Of a stretch of 64,000 nucleotides of DNA, positions 35,701 to 50,700 are shown piece after piece. Source of the DNA: CAVSRC01 sp963750065 (GTDB taxonomy: Bacteria; Pseudomonadota; Alphaproteobacteria; Rhizobiales; Kaistiaceae); the NCBI GenBank assembly GCA_963750065.1, contig CAVVPK010000015.1:62001-126000 (forward strand), in the 5' to 3' direction. The notes below the pieces were generated by a model. That model was not told the origin of the DNA, ran no database searches, and saw nothing but the letters and a program-made list of their open reading frames with translations. Each line of letters begins with the position of its first letter. The stretch's first letter is position 1. The position numbers and the translations under genes are program-made.

Positions 35701-38700
35701 GGCAACGACGTCATCTATGGCGGCGGCGGCGACGACAAGCTCTACGGCGGCGACGGCAACGACGAACTGCACGGCGGCGCCGGCAACGACCAGCTCTATG
35801 GCGACGACACCAACGCGGGCGACGACAAGCTCTTTGGCGGCGCCGGCTCCGACCTCCTGGTCGGCGGTGCCGGCTCGGACCTCCTGGTGGGCGGTTCCGA
35901 TCTCGGCGGCCTGCAACCCGACGGCGTGGCCGAGACCTATGACGCGACGGCCGCGACCCTCTATGGCTCAGTCGATGCCAGCGACGGCAACGATTTCCTG
36001 TTCGGCGAAGATCTCGACGCCCGTACCGTCGCCGACTTCGGCCAGAAGGCCGCCTTCCTCGCTGCCACCGGCTTCTCCGACAGCGCCTTCGCGGCGCTGG
36101 TCGCCAAGGGCCCGTCGGCGCTCACCTCCGGCAACGACACGATGTATGGCGGCGCCGGCAACGACCAGATCTACGACCAGGGCGGTACCTCGGAGCTGCA
36201 TGGCGGCACCGGCGACGACGTCATCGTCGGTGGCGACGGCGCCGATACGATCTACGGCGAGGCCGGTGCCGACCGCATCTGGGGTCGCGCCGGCGACGAC
36301 ACCATCTACGGCGGCAGCGAGGACGACACGATCGACGCCGGCAGCGGCAACGATACGGTGCACGGCGATGTCGGTGACGACACCATCCTCGGCGGTACCG
36401 GCCAGGACACGCTCTACGGCGATGCCGGAGCCGACGTTATCCGCGGCCAGGAAGACAACGACACTATTTACGGCGGCGACGATGCCGACCAGCTCTTCGG
36501 CGATGCCGGAAACGACACGATCTACGGCGAGGCCGGAGCCGACCAGATTTCCGGCGGCGTCGGCGACGACGTCCTCATCGGCGGCGATGGCGCCGACACG
36601 CTCTGGGGCTTCGACGGCAACGACCTGCTGAAGGGCGGCGCCGGCGACGACGCCCTCTATGGCGGCGCCGGCAATGACGAGCTGCATGCCGGCACCGGCG
36701 CCGATCTGCTGTCCGGCGAGGAGGGCGACGATTCCCTCTATGCCGACGACGGCGTGCACGTGACGCTGCTCGGTGGCGATGGCGCCGACCTGATCATCGG
36801 CTCAGCCGCCGATGTCGGCGTCGATCTCGCCGACATCATCGACGGCGGCGCCGGCAACGACGTGATCTTCGCCCGCGGCGGTGCCGACCAGATCCATGGC
36901 GGCGCCGGCGACGACCGCATCGACGGCGGTACCGGCTCGGTCACCATCTGGGGCGACGCCGGCGACGACGTCATCCGCGCCGGCACAGGCCAGTCCGTCA
37001 CCCTCTATGGCGGGGATGGCAACGACACCCTCTACGGCGCGGACAACGCGGTTGCCGCCGGGCTTGCCGATACGATCCATGGCGGCGACGGCAACGACAC
37101 GATCTACGGTTTTGCCGGAGACGACCGGCTCTATGGCGATGCCGGCAACGACGTCATCCATGCCGGCGATGGCAATGATTTGGTCGAAGGCGGAGCTGGG
37201 GCCGACCAGATCTACGGCGAAGCCGGCGCCGATACGCTCTATGGCTTCGCCGCCGACGGGACCGGCGACGACAACGCGGCCGATGCCATCTATGGCGGGC
37301 TCGGCGACGACTTCATCCAGGGGGGCGGCGGCAGCGATCATCTCGACGGCGGCTACGGCGCCGACGAGATCCATGGCGGCGGTGGCGACGATCAGATCCT
37401 GGGCGGCTTCGGCACCGGCGACCAGCTCTATGGCGATGCCGGCAACGACCTCATCGTCGGCTCCGACGAGGGCGCGGACACGATCGATGGCGGCAGCGGC
37501 AACGACCGCATCCTCGGCGGCGGCGGCAACGACACGATCCACGGCGGCACCGGCGACGACCAGATCGACGGCGGGGCCGGCAACGATACCATCTATGGCG
37601 ACGGCGGGGCGGACCTCATCCTCGGCGGTGCCGACGGCGACACGATCTACGGCGGAACGACGCCCGATGCCGGCGACGGTGCCGATCTCATCTACGGCGA
37701 CCTCGGTACCGGCAGCGGCACCGGCGGCAACGACCAGATCTACGGCGGCGGCGGCAACGATCGCATCTTCGGCGAAGGCGGCGACGACGCCATCGATCCC
37801 GGCACCGGGGCTGGCGATCTGGTCGATTATGGCGGCGACGGCGACGGCGCGGGATCGGCCGGCATCGTCAGCGTGGCGGCGCCGACGCTCTCCGATCCGA
37901 CGGCTGATCCCAATGCGGCGGCGACCCTGCCGCAGGATGTGACCAGCGGCGCCCGCTGGGCCTCGCTCGCCGGCACCGCCTCCGCGACGCTGAGCGATAC
38001 CGTCGTTCCGGGCAGCCAGGCGGCGGTCGCCGTCGATGGGTCCGGCCGGCGCTTCCTCACCTGGGCCGACGATCGCAGCGGCACCTCCGAGATCTATGTT
38101 GCCTATCAGCAGGGCGATGCCTGGTTCGAACTCGCCGGCAGCGCCGGCTTCGGCGGTATCTCGGATACCGCTTCGCCGTCGCACGATCCGGTGATTGCCA
38201 TCGGTGCAGACGGTCAGCCGATCGTCGCCTGGGTCGAGGCCGGGCAGGGCGGCGCGACCGTCCAGGTCATGCGCTTCGACGCCGACAGCGCGACCTGGGT
38301 TGCGGTCGGTGGGGGGACTGCTGTCTCCGGTGTGTCCGCGATCCACGACCTCCGGCTGGTCGAGACGACTTTGGGGCCGGCGCTGTTCTGGCAGGCGCCC
38401 GGAACCAGCGCCGAGCAGGTCTATGCCCGCCGCTTCGATGGCAACAACTGGGTGGCACTCGGCTCGGGCTCCGACAGCGGCGATGGCATCAGCGCCTCGG
38501 TCGGCGGCGCGGCCGATTTCTCGGTGGCCGCGGATGGCGCCAATCTGGCTCTGGCCTGGACGACCACCATCGACGGCACACCCACCGTCTATCTCGAAAG
38601 CTTAAGCGGCGGAGCCTGGCAGGCGCTTGCCGGCTCGGCCAGCGATGCCGGCCTCGGTACCGCCGGTGAGGCAGCGCGCGACCCGAGCGTCGCCTGGCTC

Positions 38701-41700
38701 GGCGGCAAGCTCTTCGTTGCCTGGCAGGACGGGGGCGCCGCAGCCGGGCGGCCGGCGATCGCCGTGCGCGTCTTCGACGGCGGCGCCTGGAACGATGCCA
38801 TCGATGTGAGCCCCGGCGCCGATGCGGCCGCGACGCCGGTTCTCGGCGTCAATGGCGACGTTCTGCATCTGGTCTATCAGAGCCGCGTCACCGGTGCTGA
38901 TGGCGCCTTCACCCGCCTCGATGCGCTGCGCTGGAACGGCAGCGCCTTCGTCGAAGAACTCGCCGGCGATGCCTCCGGCCTCGGCGTCGTCACGACCGAC
39001 GACGTGCTCTCCGGTCTCAGCCTCGCGGTCGACGGCAACGGCCATCCATTCGCCGCTTGGATCGAGGGCGGCGCCGTCCACCTTGCCGGCAACCTCGTCA
39101 CCGCCGGACACATCTACACTGCCGCCGACGCGGCCGAGCTGCAGTCGATCCTCGACGGCAATTCGCTCGGCGCGGGCGACGTCATCCAGCTTGCCGCCGG
39201 CACCAGCACCGGCGCGCTCACCATCGGCAGCGACGATGCCGGCGTGACGATCGTCGGCGTTCCGGGGGCTTCGGTCCTCAACGGCACGATCACCGTCAGC
39301 GGCGCTGCGGACGTCACCATCGAAGGGCTGAAGTTCACCAGCCTCGCAGCGACCGGCGCCCATCGGCTGACGCTCTACCGGAGCACCGTCACCGGCAGCG
39401 CGATGCTGAGCGGCGGCGACGGCATCGTGGTCGCCGGCGCGACGCTCGGGGAACTCCAGCTCGACGGCACCACCAACGTCCGCATCATCGAGAACACGAT
39501 CGCCGCCAAATCCGGCGCCGCGCTCGCGATCGCCGGCGCTGCCGACGGGCGGATCGCGGCCAACAGCCTGTCGGGTCCGACCGGACTGGCCATTGAGGCG
39601 GCCTTCGGCGGGCTCATCGAAGGCAACGACATCTTCGGCGGCGGCACTGGCGTCGCCTATGATGCGGCTGCGGCGCTTGCCGGCAACGACATCCATGACA
39701 ACGACACCGGCGTCGAGGCGACGGTGGCCGATCCGGCAACCGCGCTCGGTGCCGTCGCGGGCTCCGCCGCCAACACCATCCACGACAACACGCTGGGCGT
39801 CGATCTCACCGGCGCCATGCAGGGCCAGATCATCGAGGCCAACGTCACCGGCGTTTCGGGGGCCGGCACGCTCGGCGGATCGAGCCTCGACACGGCCAAC
39901 ACGATCACCGGCAATGGCATCGGCGTCTCGGGCTTCAGTGGCATCATCCAATTCAACCGCATCGCCGGCAACACGGTGGGCATCGCCGCCGCGAGCGGCC
40001 AGCGTGTCATTGGCAATCTCATCTATCGCAACAGCGATGCCGGCGTGCTGGTCGATGGCGTCAGTGCCGTGGAGATCGTCCAGAACACGTTCTACGCTCC
40101 GGCCGGCGACAACATCCGACTCGTCGGCGGTGCCAGCGCCGTCGACGTCCTCTCCAACATCCTGTGGGCCGAGGCTGGCTACGACATCAACGTTGCCAAC
40201 GACTCCCAGGCTGGCTTCTTCAGCGACTACAACACGCTGTATGCCTCAGGCGCGGGCAGGCTGGTGCACTGGTCGGTCGATTTCACCGACATCCTCGACT
40301 GGCAGGTGGCGCTGGACCGCTTCGACCTCCACTCGGTCGGCACCACGGTGGTCAACCCGACGCTGAGCCAACCGCGCTTCGTCGACATCGGCGCGGACGA
40401 CTACCGCGTGCTCGGCCTGATGGCGGGCCAGCGAACGAGTGCCTTCGCCGCGGATGGCGGCGATCCCTTCGTGCTGTTCGACACGGCGCTGCGCAGCGAC
40501 AACCTGCTCGTCAACGGCGGCTTCGAAAGCGGGCTCGACGGCTGGACCAGCAGCGGCGCAACCATCGGGTCGAGCAACCCGACGGCCTTTGCCGGCTCCG
40601 CCTATCTGTCGGGAGGCAATAGCGGCGTCAGCAATGCCGAGCAGACGATCGATCTCATCGCCAGCGGCCTCACTGCGGACCAAATCGACCGCACTAGCGG
40701 TGGATCGGTCAGCGACGTGCTGTTCGGCGCGCGCGTGATGGGCGAGGGCGGGTTCGGCTCCGACAAGGGTGCCGTCATCCTCACCTTCAAGGACGGCACA
40801 GGCGCGTTCGTCGGCAGCGTCCGCATCGACGCGAGCAATGTCGGCGACCGCTGGGAACTCCTTGGCCAGCGTGTGGCGATCCCGGTCGGCGCGCGGACGG
40901 CGACGCTCCGGCTGGAGGCGACGCGGGAGACCGGCGGCAGCAACGACGTGCGGTTCGACAGCGCCTTCCTGGCGCTGGCACCGGAGGGGGCATCGTTTGC
41001 CCAGGGCGCCTATGGGGCCGGCCCCTTCGGCACGTCCACCAGCGCCAGCCGCATCGCACTGACGACACCGGACCTCTATGTCGACTGGGAGCGCGGCAAG
41101 CCGCACACGATTGCCTGGCAGACGTTCGGCAACACCATCGGATCGTCGGTGAAGATCGAGCTCCTGCAGGACAGCGCCGACGGGCCGCGGGTGCTCCAGA
41201 CGATCGCAACCGTGCCGGATACCGGCAGCTACGACTGGACTCCTCAGAGCAGCGGCATCGATTTCGGCACCAAGGGCCTGCGCATCCAGGTCTCGCTGCT
41301 CGACAATCCCGGTGCCATCGACCGTAGCGTCGAGCCGTTCACCGTGCCGGAGGACGGCAACACCTACTATGTCGATGACGCCAGCAACGCGGGCGACGTC
41401 TTCACGCCCAATGCCGTGGGCAGCAACCGCAACACCGGCAAATCGGCGGATGCGCCGAAGCCGGATCTCGTGGCGGTGCTGAGAACGTACGACCTCGGGG
41501 CCGGATCGACCGTCAACATCGACACCGGCGACTACGGTCTGTTCGCGCCGGCGCTGGTCTCCGGCACCACGGATTTCGGCCTCGGGCTCGACGAAGGCTT
41601 CACCATCACCGGTCCGGGCGATCCGGCACAAGTCGCCGCGCTCCATCCGGCCAATCCGCTCGACCGCTTCCCGGCGCTGATCGAGCTCGACAATGCCGAC

Positions 41701-44700
41701 TTCGTCACCCTCAGCCATCTGACTCTGAGCGGGGCGGCCCGCGGCATCTGGGCCCACGACAGCAGCGACAATCTCTCGCTCGACCACATCACCGTTTTCG
41801 ACACCATGGACGAGGGCATCCGCGTCGAATCCGACTCGGCTGCCAAGACCTTCTCCGACCTCACCGTCTACCAGGCGGGCAACGCTTCTGAGCTGACCAC
41901 GGGCGCGGCAATCGTCTTCAAGGGGTCGTTCGGGACGATCGCTGATGTCACCGTCCACGACAGCCGGTCGTCCGGCCTGATCGTGCAGGGGCCGGTGACC
42001 ACCATCGAGAACGTCGTGGCCCACGGCAATGCCTGGATCGGGGCTTACCTGATCGATACCGGCAACGCGCAGGTGAGCGGCGGCGAGTTCGATCACAATG
42101 CCATCGGCGTCGAGGTCGATGACAGCACTGCCAACACCATGACGCACGTCGGTTCGGAGGACCTGACCCTGGGCCTCGGCCTCAAGGTCCACGACAACCG
42201 CAACGGCGTGATCCTGCACGGCAATGTCGAGATCGCGGGCAGCGCGATCCTCAACAGCGCCGGCTCGGACAGCGAAGGCATCGGCATCGCGCTCTACGAC
42301 GGCGCGGTGGCGACGGCCAATATCGTCGCGGCGGCGCGGATCGGCATCGCGCTCGACTACAACAGCGGCCGCGCCAGCCGGAACCGGGTCTACGGCAACA
42401 CCTACGGCCTCGTGGCCAATGCCGGACCCGCTTCGGTCGAGATCGACCAGAATGTCATCTACTCGAATGTCACCGGGCTGTCGGCGACCTACAGCACCTT
42501 GTCGGTGCACAACAACCTGATCTACGGCAACAGCAGCGTTGCGGCGGCTTTCGACAGCAGCACGGTCGACTTCGTCAACGATACGATCTACCAGCTGGCG
42601 GGCGATGGCGTGCGCATCACCGACAATGCGCACGATGTGATCCTGCGCAACGATATCATCGTCACCGGCAGCGGTGTCGGTCTCAGCGTCGACGCCACCA
42701 GCCAGTCCGGATTTGCCAGCGACTTCAACCTGCTGTGGAGCGAGAGCGGCGCCGTCGGCCGCTGGCAGGGCGTTCTCCGGCAGACGCTGGATGCCTGGCG
42801 CAGCGCCACGCTCAAGGATCAGGACAGCATCTCGACCGATCCGCTGTTCGTGGACGCCGCAGGCGTCGACGGCGTGCTCGGCTATCAGTCGCCGAGCGTC
42901 GACGGCAGCGACGACAATCTGCACATCCAGAGTCCCGAGGGCAGCGTGCGCGGCGGCAGCTTCGCGCCGAGCCTGAGCGCGGCCACCGGGCTGCCGGTCA
43001 ATGGGACCGAGACCTTCGCCGCCGATGCCTCCCGCTCGCCCGCGCTCGATCGTGGCAGCGATTCCGATCCGGTAGGCGCCGAGACGGCGGCAAACGGCGG
43101 CTACATCAACATCGGCGCCTTTGGCGGCACCGCCGAGGCGTCGCGAAGCCCTGCGTCCTATGTGCTGGTCATGTCGCCGAACGGCGGCGACGTGCTGCAA
43201 CAAGACACCACCGCGACCGTCAAGTGGCGCGCCGACGGCTTCTCCGGCACGGTCGACATCGCCTACCAGGTCGATGGCGGCGTCTGGCAGACGCTCGCCT
43301 CCGACGAGGCCAATGACGGCAGCTACGACTGGGTGCTCGACCCCGGCACCTTCACCGTCTCCGGCAGCTACGCGCTGAGGGTCTCATCGCATGACGACAG
43401 CGCCATCGCCAACACCAGCGACGGCGTCTTCGCGGTCGTGCCGCGCGTCACGACCTACTACGTCAACGACGGCTCGACGGTGGGCGACCAGTACACGACC
43501 GCGGCCGGTAGCGATGCCAATGACGGCCGTTCTGCCGACGCGCCCATGGCGAGCCTCGCGGCGCTCCTGCAGAAATACGCTCTCGGCGCCGGCGACATCG
43601 TCTATGTCGATGCCGGCACCTACGACGTGTCCGCCAACATCGTGATCGACGCCGGCGATGCCGGCAGCGGCACCGGCGACTACCAGCGCCTGCGGATCGT
43701 CGGCCCGACCGATGCCGACAAGGTCGCCGTCCTTGACCGTGGCAACACCGCCGACGGCACCTCGGTGTTCCAGGTCGTCGGCGCCGACTATGTCAGCCTG
43801 GAGAACCTCGACATCGTTGGCGGCTACGATGGCATCAACGTCGACGATCCGACCGGCAGCGATGGGCTGACGGTGCTCAACAGCCACCTGAGTGGCTTCG
43901 CCGATGCCGGCATCCGCCTCGGCAGCGCCAGCGACGATGCGCTCGTCGCCGGCACGCTGATCGACGGTGGCAGCGGCAGCTACGGCATCTGGTCGGCGGA
44001 CGGCGCCACCGGCTCGGTCTTCGACGGCGTCACCGTCAGCGGCATCCAGACCGGGATCCAGGCTTCGAACGCCACGATCAAGTCGTCCGAGATCAGCGGC
44101 GGCCAGACTGGCATTGCCGGTTCGGATCTTCAGATCCTCGACAATTCCATCCACGACGGCACAACCGGCGTCGCGATCGACAGCGGCCTCGTCGTCGGCA
44201 ACCAGATCCGTGGAGAATCCAGCTTTGGCATCTCTGCCGGGGATGCCGAGATCCGCGGCAATACCGTGCATGACATCAGAACCACCGGCATCTCCGGCAG
44301 TGGCCTGATCATCGGCAACGTCGTCTATTCGAGCGCCGTAGGCATCTATGGCTACGGCACCGTCACCGGCAACCGGGTCTACGACAACGATGTCGGCATC
44401 ACTGCCTCGGGCGGCGTGATCGAAGGCAACCGCGTCTATTCCAACCGAACCGGCATCGGGGGCGACAACGGGTTCTTCGGACTGGTCCGCAACAACGTCA
44501 TCGCCGACAACGACATCGGGCTGGACATCGCCAGCAACGGCTACACCGCCTCGGGCGCTGCGATCAACAACACGATCTACGTGACCGGCAGCGGCACCGC
44601 GGTCCGCTTCAGCGGCGGCACTGATGCGGTGCTTGCCGACAACATCGTGTCGCTGGCGGCCGGCAGCACCGGATTCGACGTCGACAGCGCCAGCGCCGGC

Positions 44701-47700
44701 AGCTTCGCCAGCGACTACACCCTGTTCGATCTCCGCGACGGCTCCGCAGTGCTGGCCGATTGGGCCGGCCTCTCGATCGACAGCCTCGCCGCGCTCTATT
44801 TCACCACCGGGCTGGAGCAGCACAGCCTCGTCGGCGATCCCGGCTTTGTCGATCCCACCGGCGCCGACGGTATCCTCGGCTACAACGCCGCCGACGGCGA
44901 CCATGGCAGCGACGACGATTTCCACTTGAGCGCGGGCTCGATCGCCATCAATCGCGGCAGTCCCAACTTCGCCTATCTCGGCGAGACGGCGCCCTCGGGC
45001 GACCGCATCGATCTGGGCGCCTATGGCGGCACCGCCGGGGCCGCGGCCAGCGCCTCGCAGCTTCTTCAGTTCATCGGCCTCTCGGGCTTCGACAAGCTGG
45101 AGGTGGGCCAACCGGTCTCGCTCGACTGGCAATCGGCTGGTCTTCTCGACCAGCGCGTGGTCGCCTTGATCCGCGCCGGTGCGGACAAATCCTTCACCGC
45201 ATCCGATGGCGGCATCTGGACCGCCGACTGGTACCGGACCACCGACGCCAGCTACTACTCGGCAACCGCTTCGACCATCAGCGACCCGGTCGATGTCAGC
45301 GCACCCGGAACGGCGCCGGCCGAGGTTTACCAGAGCTACTTCGACGACGGCACGACGATCGGCTGGTCGCTGCCTGTGGCCGACGGCGACTATTCGCTGA
45401 AACTCCACTTCGTCGAGCCCAATGCTTACGCCGAGATCGGCGATCGGGTCTTCGACATCCTCGTCAATGGCGAGGTCGTGCGCTCGGGCTTCGACATCGC
45501 CGTCGCCGCGGGTGGCGACCTCAAGGCGCTCGTCCTTGACCTGCCGGTCAACGCGGCCGATGGCAAGGGCCTGACCTTGACGCTGCGCGCCGAGGATGGC
45601 TCGTCCTACAACCCGGTTCTCTCCGGCATCGAGATCGATCAGGCGGTTGCGGCCGGAGCGGCCTCGGCCAGCGCCGACCTCGAGGTGTCGAAGGACGGCG
45701 GCCAGAGCTGGACGACGCTTGCCAGCGACGTGGCGCTCGACCGCTACGGCCACGGCAGCTTCGTGTGGACGCCGGATGCCGGCTATGCCGACAGCGACGT
45801 CCTCTTCCGTGTCCGCTCGGGTGCGGTCAGCGCCATCTCCGACGCGCCCGTGCAAGTCGCCAATGGCGGCCATGCCTTCTACGTCAATGACGCCTCCACG
45901 ACGGGTGACCAGTACACCACCGCGATCGGCAACGACCTCAACAGCGGCAAATCGCCGGACGCGCCGATGGCGAGCCTCTCGGCGCTGCTGCGCGCCTACC
46001 ACTTGGGCCCGGGCGACACCGTCTATGTCGACAGCGGCACCTATCGGCTTCCCACCGACATCGTCATCGGCTCCGATGATCAGGGCGACGCCAGCCTCGG
46101 CCAGTTGACCATCCAGGGTGCCACGGCCCCGGGCAGCGAGACGGTGATCGACCGCGGCACGACCGATAGCGGCAGTGCCGTCTTCGACATAACCGGCGCC
46201 TCATACGTGACGATCTCGGACCTGACGCTGACCGGCGGAGCGGTAGGCATCAACATCGCCGCCGATAGCGACAGCCACTATGTCGACCTCAGCAATCTGA
46301 CCATCTCCGGTTTCGACCGCACGGGCATCCTCTTCGGCGCCGGCGATGATCACGGGGCCGTCGAACACGTCACCATCACCGGCACCGGCAGCAACTACAG
46401 CACCGGCATCAGCAACGGACGCGGCTATTCCGGCGGCGGCGCGACCGACATCACCGTCACCGACGTCGAAATCTCCGCTGTTGCCACCGGCATCGCCATC
46501 GATGACAGCACGATCGAAAACGCCCGCGTCCACGGCACCGGCACGGCGATCACCGGCAGCGGGCTCACCGTGCGCGGCAGCGCGGTGCATGACAATGGCG
46601 CCGGCATCGTGGTCTCCGGCAGCGGTCTGGTTACCGGCAATACGGTGTATGGCCAGGCCGCGACCGATGCGCAGGGGATCAGCGCCGGCAGTGGTGTCGA
46701 GGTCACCGGCAACGACGTCTATGGCAATGCCGTCGGAATCCGCGGCGGCGTCATCCGCGGCAATACCGTTCACGGCAACACGGTCGGCATCGAAGATGGC
46801 GAGGCCATCGACAACGTCGTCTACGACAACACGACCGGCATCGAGAGCGGCACGACGGTTCAGCAGAACCGCATCTATTCCAACGAGACTGGGATCTACG
46901 CCACCGGCGGCCTGATCGAGAACAACCTGGTCTACGGCAGCGGGATCGGAATTGACGGCGGCTCGTTCCAGCTCGTCAACGACACGATCTACATGCTCGC
47001 CGGCACCGCCGTGAACGTCAGCTATGGCGGTTCCGGCACCGACTTGCGCAATAACATCCTGTCGCTTGCTGACGGTGCGGTGGCGCTGAGCGTCACGGCC
47101 GACGCCGTCGCCGGCTTCGCCAGCGACTACAATCTGTTCGACCAGCGTGCTGGGTCGCTCGCCATCGACTGGGCCGGGACCCGCTATGGCAGCCTGGTCG
47201 ACTGGTATTTCGCCAGCGGGCTCGACGCCCACAGCCTGGCCGGCGATCCGGGCTTCGCCGATCCGGCCGGCGCCGACGGCATCCTCGGCTATACCCAGGC
47301 CGACGGGAACCACGGCGCCGACGACGACTTCCATCTGCAGACGGGCTCGATCGCCGTCGATCGCGCCAGTCTCGATGCCCCCTGGCTCGGCGAGCCGCTG
47401 CCTTCGGGCGGCCGGGCCAATCTCGGCGCTTATGGCGGCACCAGCGAGGCGACGGTCAGCCCGTCGGCCTTCTTCCAGTTCCTGACGCCGTCGCCCTACG
47501 ACAAGGTGGAGGTCGGCCAGACCATCGACCTCGCCTGGCGCTCGTCCGGCGTGACCGATCAGCGTGTCGTGGCGCTGATCGACGCCGGCTCCGACCAGGG
47601 CATCTCGACCGGCTGGCCCGGCTGGAGCGCCGATTCCTACCGGACCGCCGGCAGCAGCCAGTCCAACTACTACGCCGGGCTTACCGATGTTTCCGCGGAC

Positions 47701-50700
47701 GGGGCCGGTCCGGCGGCGCTCTACGACACCTACGTGACGGGCGATACCATCGGCTACACCATCCCAGTCGCCGACGGCAGCTATGCCGTGCGGCTGCATT
47801 TCGCCGACGATCCGAGCTACGTCTATGCCGGTCAGCGGCTGATCGATGTGCTGATCAACGGCGAGATCGTCCAGTCCGGCTACGATATCGTTGCCACTGC
47901 CGGCGGCGGGAAAGCCGTCACGCTGGACCTCAACGGGGTTGCCACCGACGGCAACGGCCTGCAGATCACGCTCCGCCAGCACGACGGCTCGCTGCTGTCT
48001 CCGATCCTGTCCGGCATCGAGGTGCTGCAGGACGACGTCGGTGGAACGGCGGGTGCGACGACCGACCTTCAGGCTTCGACCGATGGCGGGCAGAGCTGGA
48101 CGACGGTGGCCAGCGGCGTTGCCCTCGACCGCTTCGGCGATGGCCACTTCGCCTGGACGCCGGACGCCTCGTTCGCCGACAAGGCGGTGCTCTTCCGGGT
48201 CTCGTCGGGCAGCATCGCGACGGTCTCGGCGGGCACGGTGCAAGTGGCCAATGACGGCCATTCCTTCTACGTCAATGACGGCTCGACCACCGGCGACCAG
48301 TACACTACCGCGATCGGCAATGACCTCAACACCGGCAAGTCGCCTGACGCGCCGATGGCGAGCCTTGCGGCGCTGCTCAGGAGCTACGACCTCGGCCCCG
48401 GCGACACCGTCTACATCGACAGCGGCACCTACACCTTCATCAATGATCTTGTGATCGGTGCCGACGACGCCGGCTCCAGCGCGGGCCGGGTCGTGTTCCA
48501 GGGGCCGACCGACGCCGGCAGCCAGGCGGTGTTCGTCCGCTCCGGCGGCGGCTACGACACGTCGCTTCTCGACCTTGAGGGCGCCGACTATCTGACCTTT
48601 GCCGACCTGACGCTGCAAGGCGGCGACCGCACCGTCAATGCCCCGATCGTGGGGTCTTATGGCGGAAGCTCCAACCTCCGCCTGGAGAACGTCAGGATTT
48701 CGGGCTTCACCAATGCCGGCGTGGCGCTGGCGGACTACAGTGCGGGAGCCGTGCTCGATCACGTCACCATCGACCTGCCGGCGGGCGCCAGCGCCATCGG
48801 CGTCGACGCCGGCAATACGTCGGTCACCGTCATCGACAGCATGATCTCGGGGGCGGCGACCGGCCTCAAGCTCAGCGGCGGCGAGGTGTCGGGCTCATCG
48901 ATCTTCGGCAATCTGACCGGCATCACCCAAACTGGCCAATACGGCTCGCTGAGCGTCCACGACAACACCGTCTACAACAACGTAGAGGGCGGCATCGATG
49001 TGCGCAGCGGCGAGGTGGTCGACAATGTCGTCTACGGCACCGACGATGGCGACTATGCGCGTGCGATCTCGATCGGGGCCAACAGCACCGCGCGCGGCAA
49101 CACGGTCTATTCGAGCGGGGTCGGCATCTACGCCCACTACGGCACCGTCACGGACAATGTCGTCCACGGCAACGCGACCGGCATCAGTGCCGAATACTCG
49201 ACCGTCAGCGGCAATCGTGTCTTCGGCAACAGCATCGGCCTGACGATCGACGAGAGCACGGTCAGCGGCAATCGCATCTATTCGAACGCCACCGGCATCC
49301 ACGCCGACTACAGCACCAACACGAGCTCGATCGTCAACAACCTGATCTATGTGAACAGCGACACCGCGATCGACCTGGCGAGTGGTGCCTTCGACATCAT
49401 CAACAACACGATCTACCAGGATGTCGGCACTATCCTGAATCTCGGCGACCAGGTGGTGACGACGAAGCTGGTCAACAACATCCTGTGGCTCAACGCGGGC
49501 ACCGTGGCGGTCGTTGCCGGGGGCGCCGAGGCCGGTTTCTCCAGCGGCACCAATCTCTGGTACCGCGGCCCGTCCAGTGCCGCTAACATCGGCAATTGGG
49601 GCGGCACGGTCGCGGCCGACCTCGCCGCCTGGCAGACAGCCACCGGCCAGGACGCCGGCAGCCTGACCGGCGATCCGCGGTTTGTCGATATGGATGGCGC
49701 CGACAACGTGCTCGGCGGGCTCGACACGCCGCTCGGCGGTGGTGCCGACGACAATTTCAGCCTCTCTCCCTATTCTCCCGCCATCGATGCCGGCAGCGCC
49801 TATGATGCGCCGGCGACCGATGCCCTCGGCCGCGGCCGCCACAACGACCCGGGCACACCCGACACCGGCATCGGCTGGGACCTCTACGCCGCGACGCAGA
49901 CCACCGGCGGCATCTATGACGGTTCTCCAGTCTCGCTGCCGGGCACTGCGCTCAACATCGACGACTACGGGCAGCAGTCCTACGACCTGCCATTCAGCTT
50001 CACGCTCTACGGCCACAGCTATGACAGCGTGACCGTCAACGCGAACGGCTACCTGAGCTTCGGCAACAGCTACGGAAGCTCAGGCCAGAGCGACTGGCGC
50101 CTGCCGGATGGCAGCGTGATCGCGCCGCTGGTCCCGGAGTTGGGGCTGACGATGACGACGTACGATTCCAACTACGATCCGGTCCGCGTCGGCGACGTCT
50201 ATGCATCGAGCGGAACGGGTTCGGTGACGTTCCGCTGGGACGCACAGATCGGCGAGAACGCGGATCAGCGCGCCAATTTCGCCGTCACGCTGTTCTCCGA
50301 CGGCAGCTTCCGCTTCGACTATGGCGCCGGCAACCAGGGCGGCGGTGCCGTCGGCGCCTCGGCCGGCGAGGGCGGCATTTCGGTGGAGTTGTCCGACTAT
50401 TCCAGCCGGAGCGACCTCAATGGCGCCGGTTCGCTGCTTTGGGCGGTCGTCCCCGGCGGCGGCTATGACTTCACCGATGTCGGCGCCCTCGAGATGCAGG
50501 GGGACAGCGGCGATGTGACCCCGCCGACCATCACCGGCGTCTCCGGCCTCCCGGACGACGGCGGCACCACCGCGCTCGCCTTCACCACCATCGGCATCGA
50601 GACCAGCGAACCCATCGACAGCGTCAGCGCACTTGCCGGAACCAGCTACAGCCTGGTCGAGGCCGGCACCGACGGCCAGTTCGACACCGGTGACGACGTG

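Noticed and set aside
35479..37851. Repeat array considered as CRISPR or DNA satellite
   Set aside because: Repeats keep the codon frame, vary in sequence and encode the RTX nonapeptide; there are no spacers of constant length.
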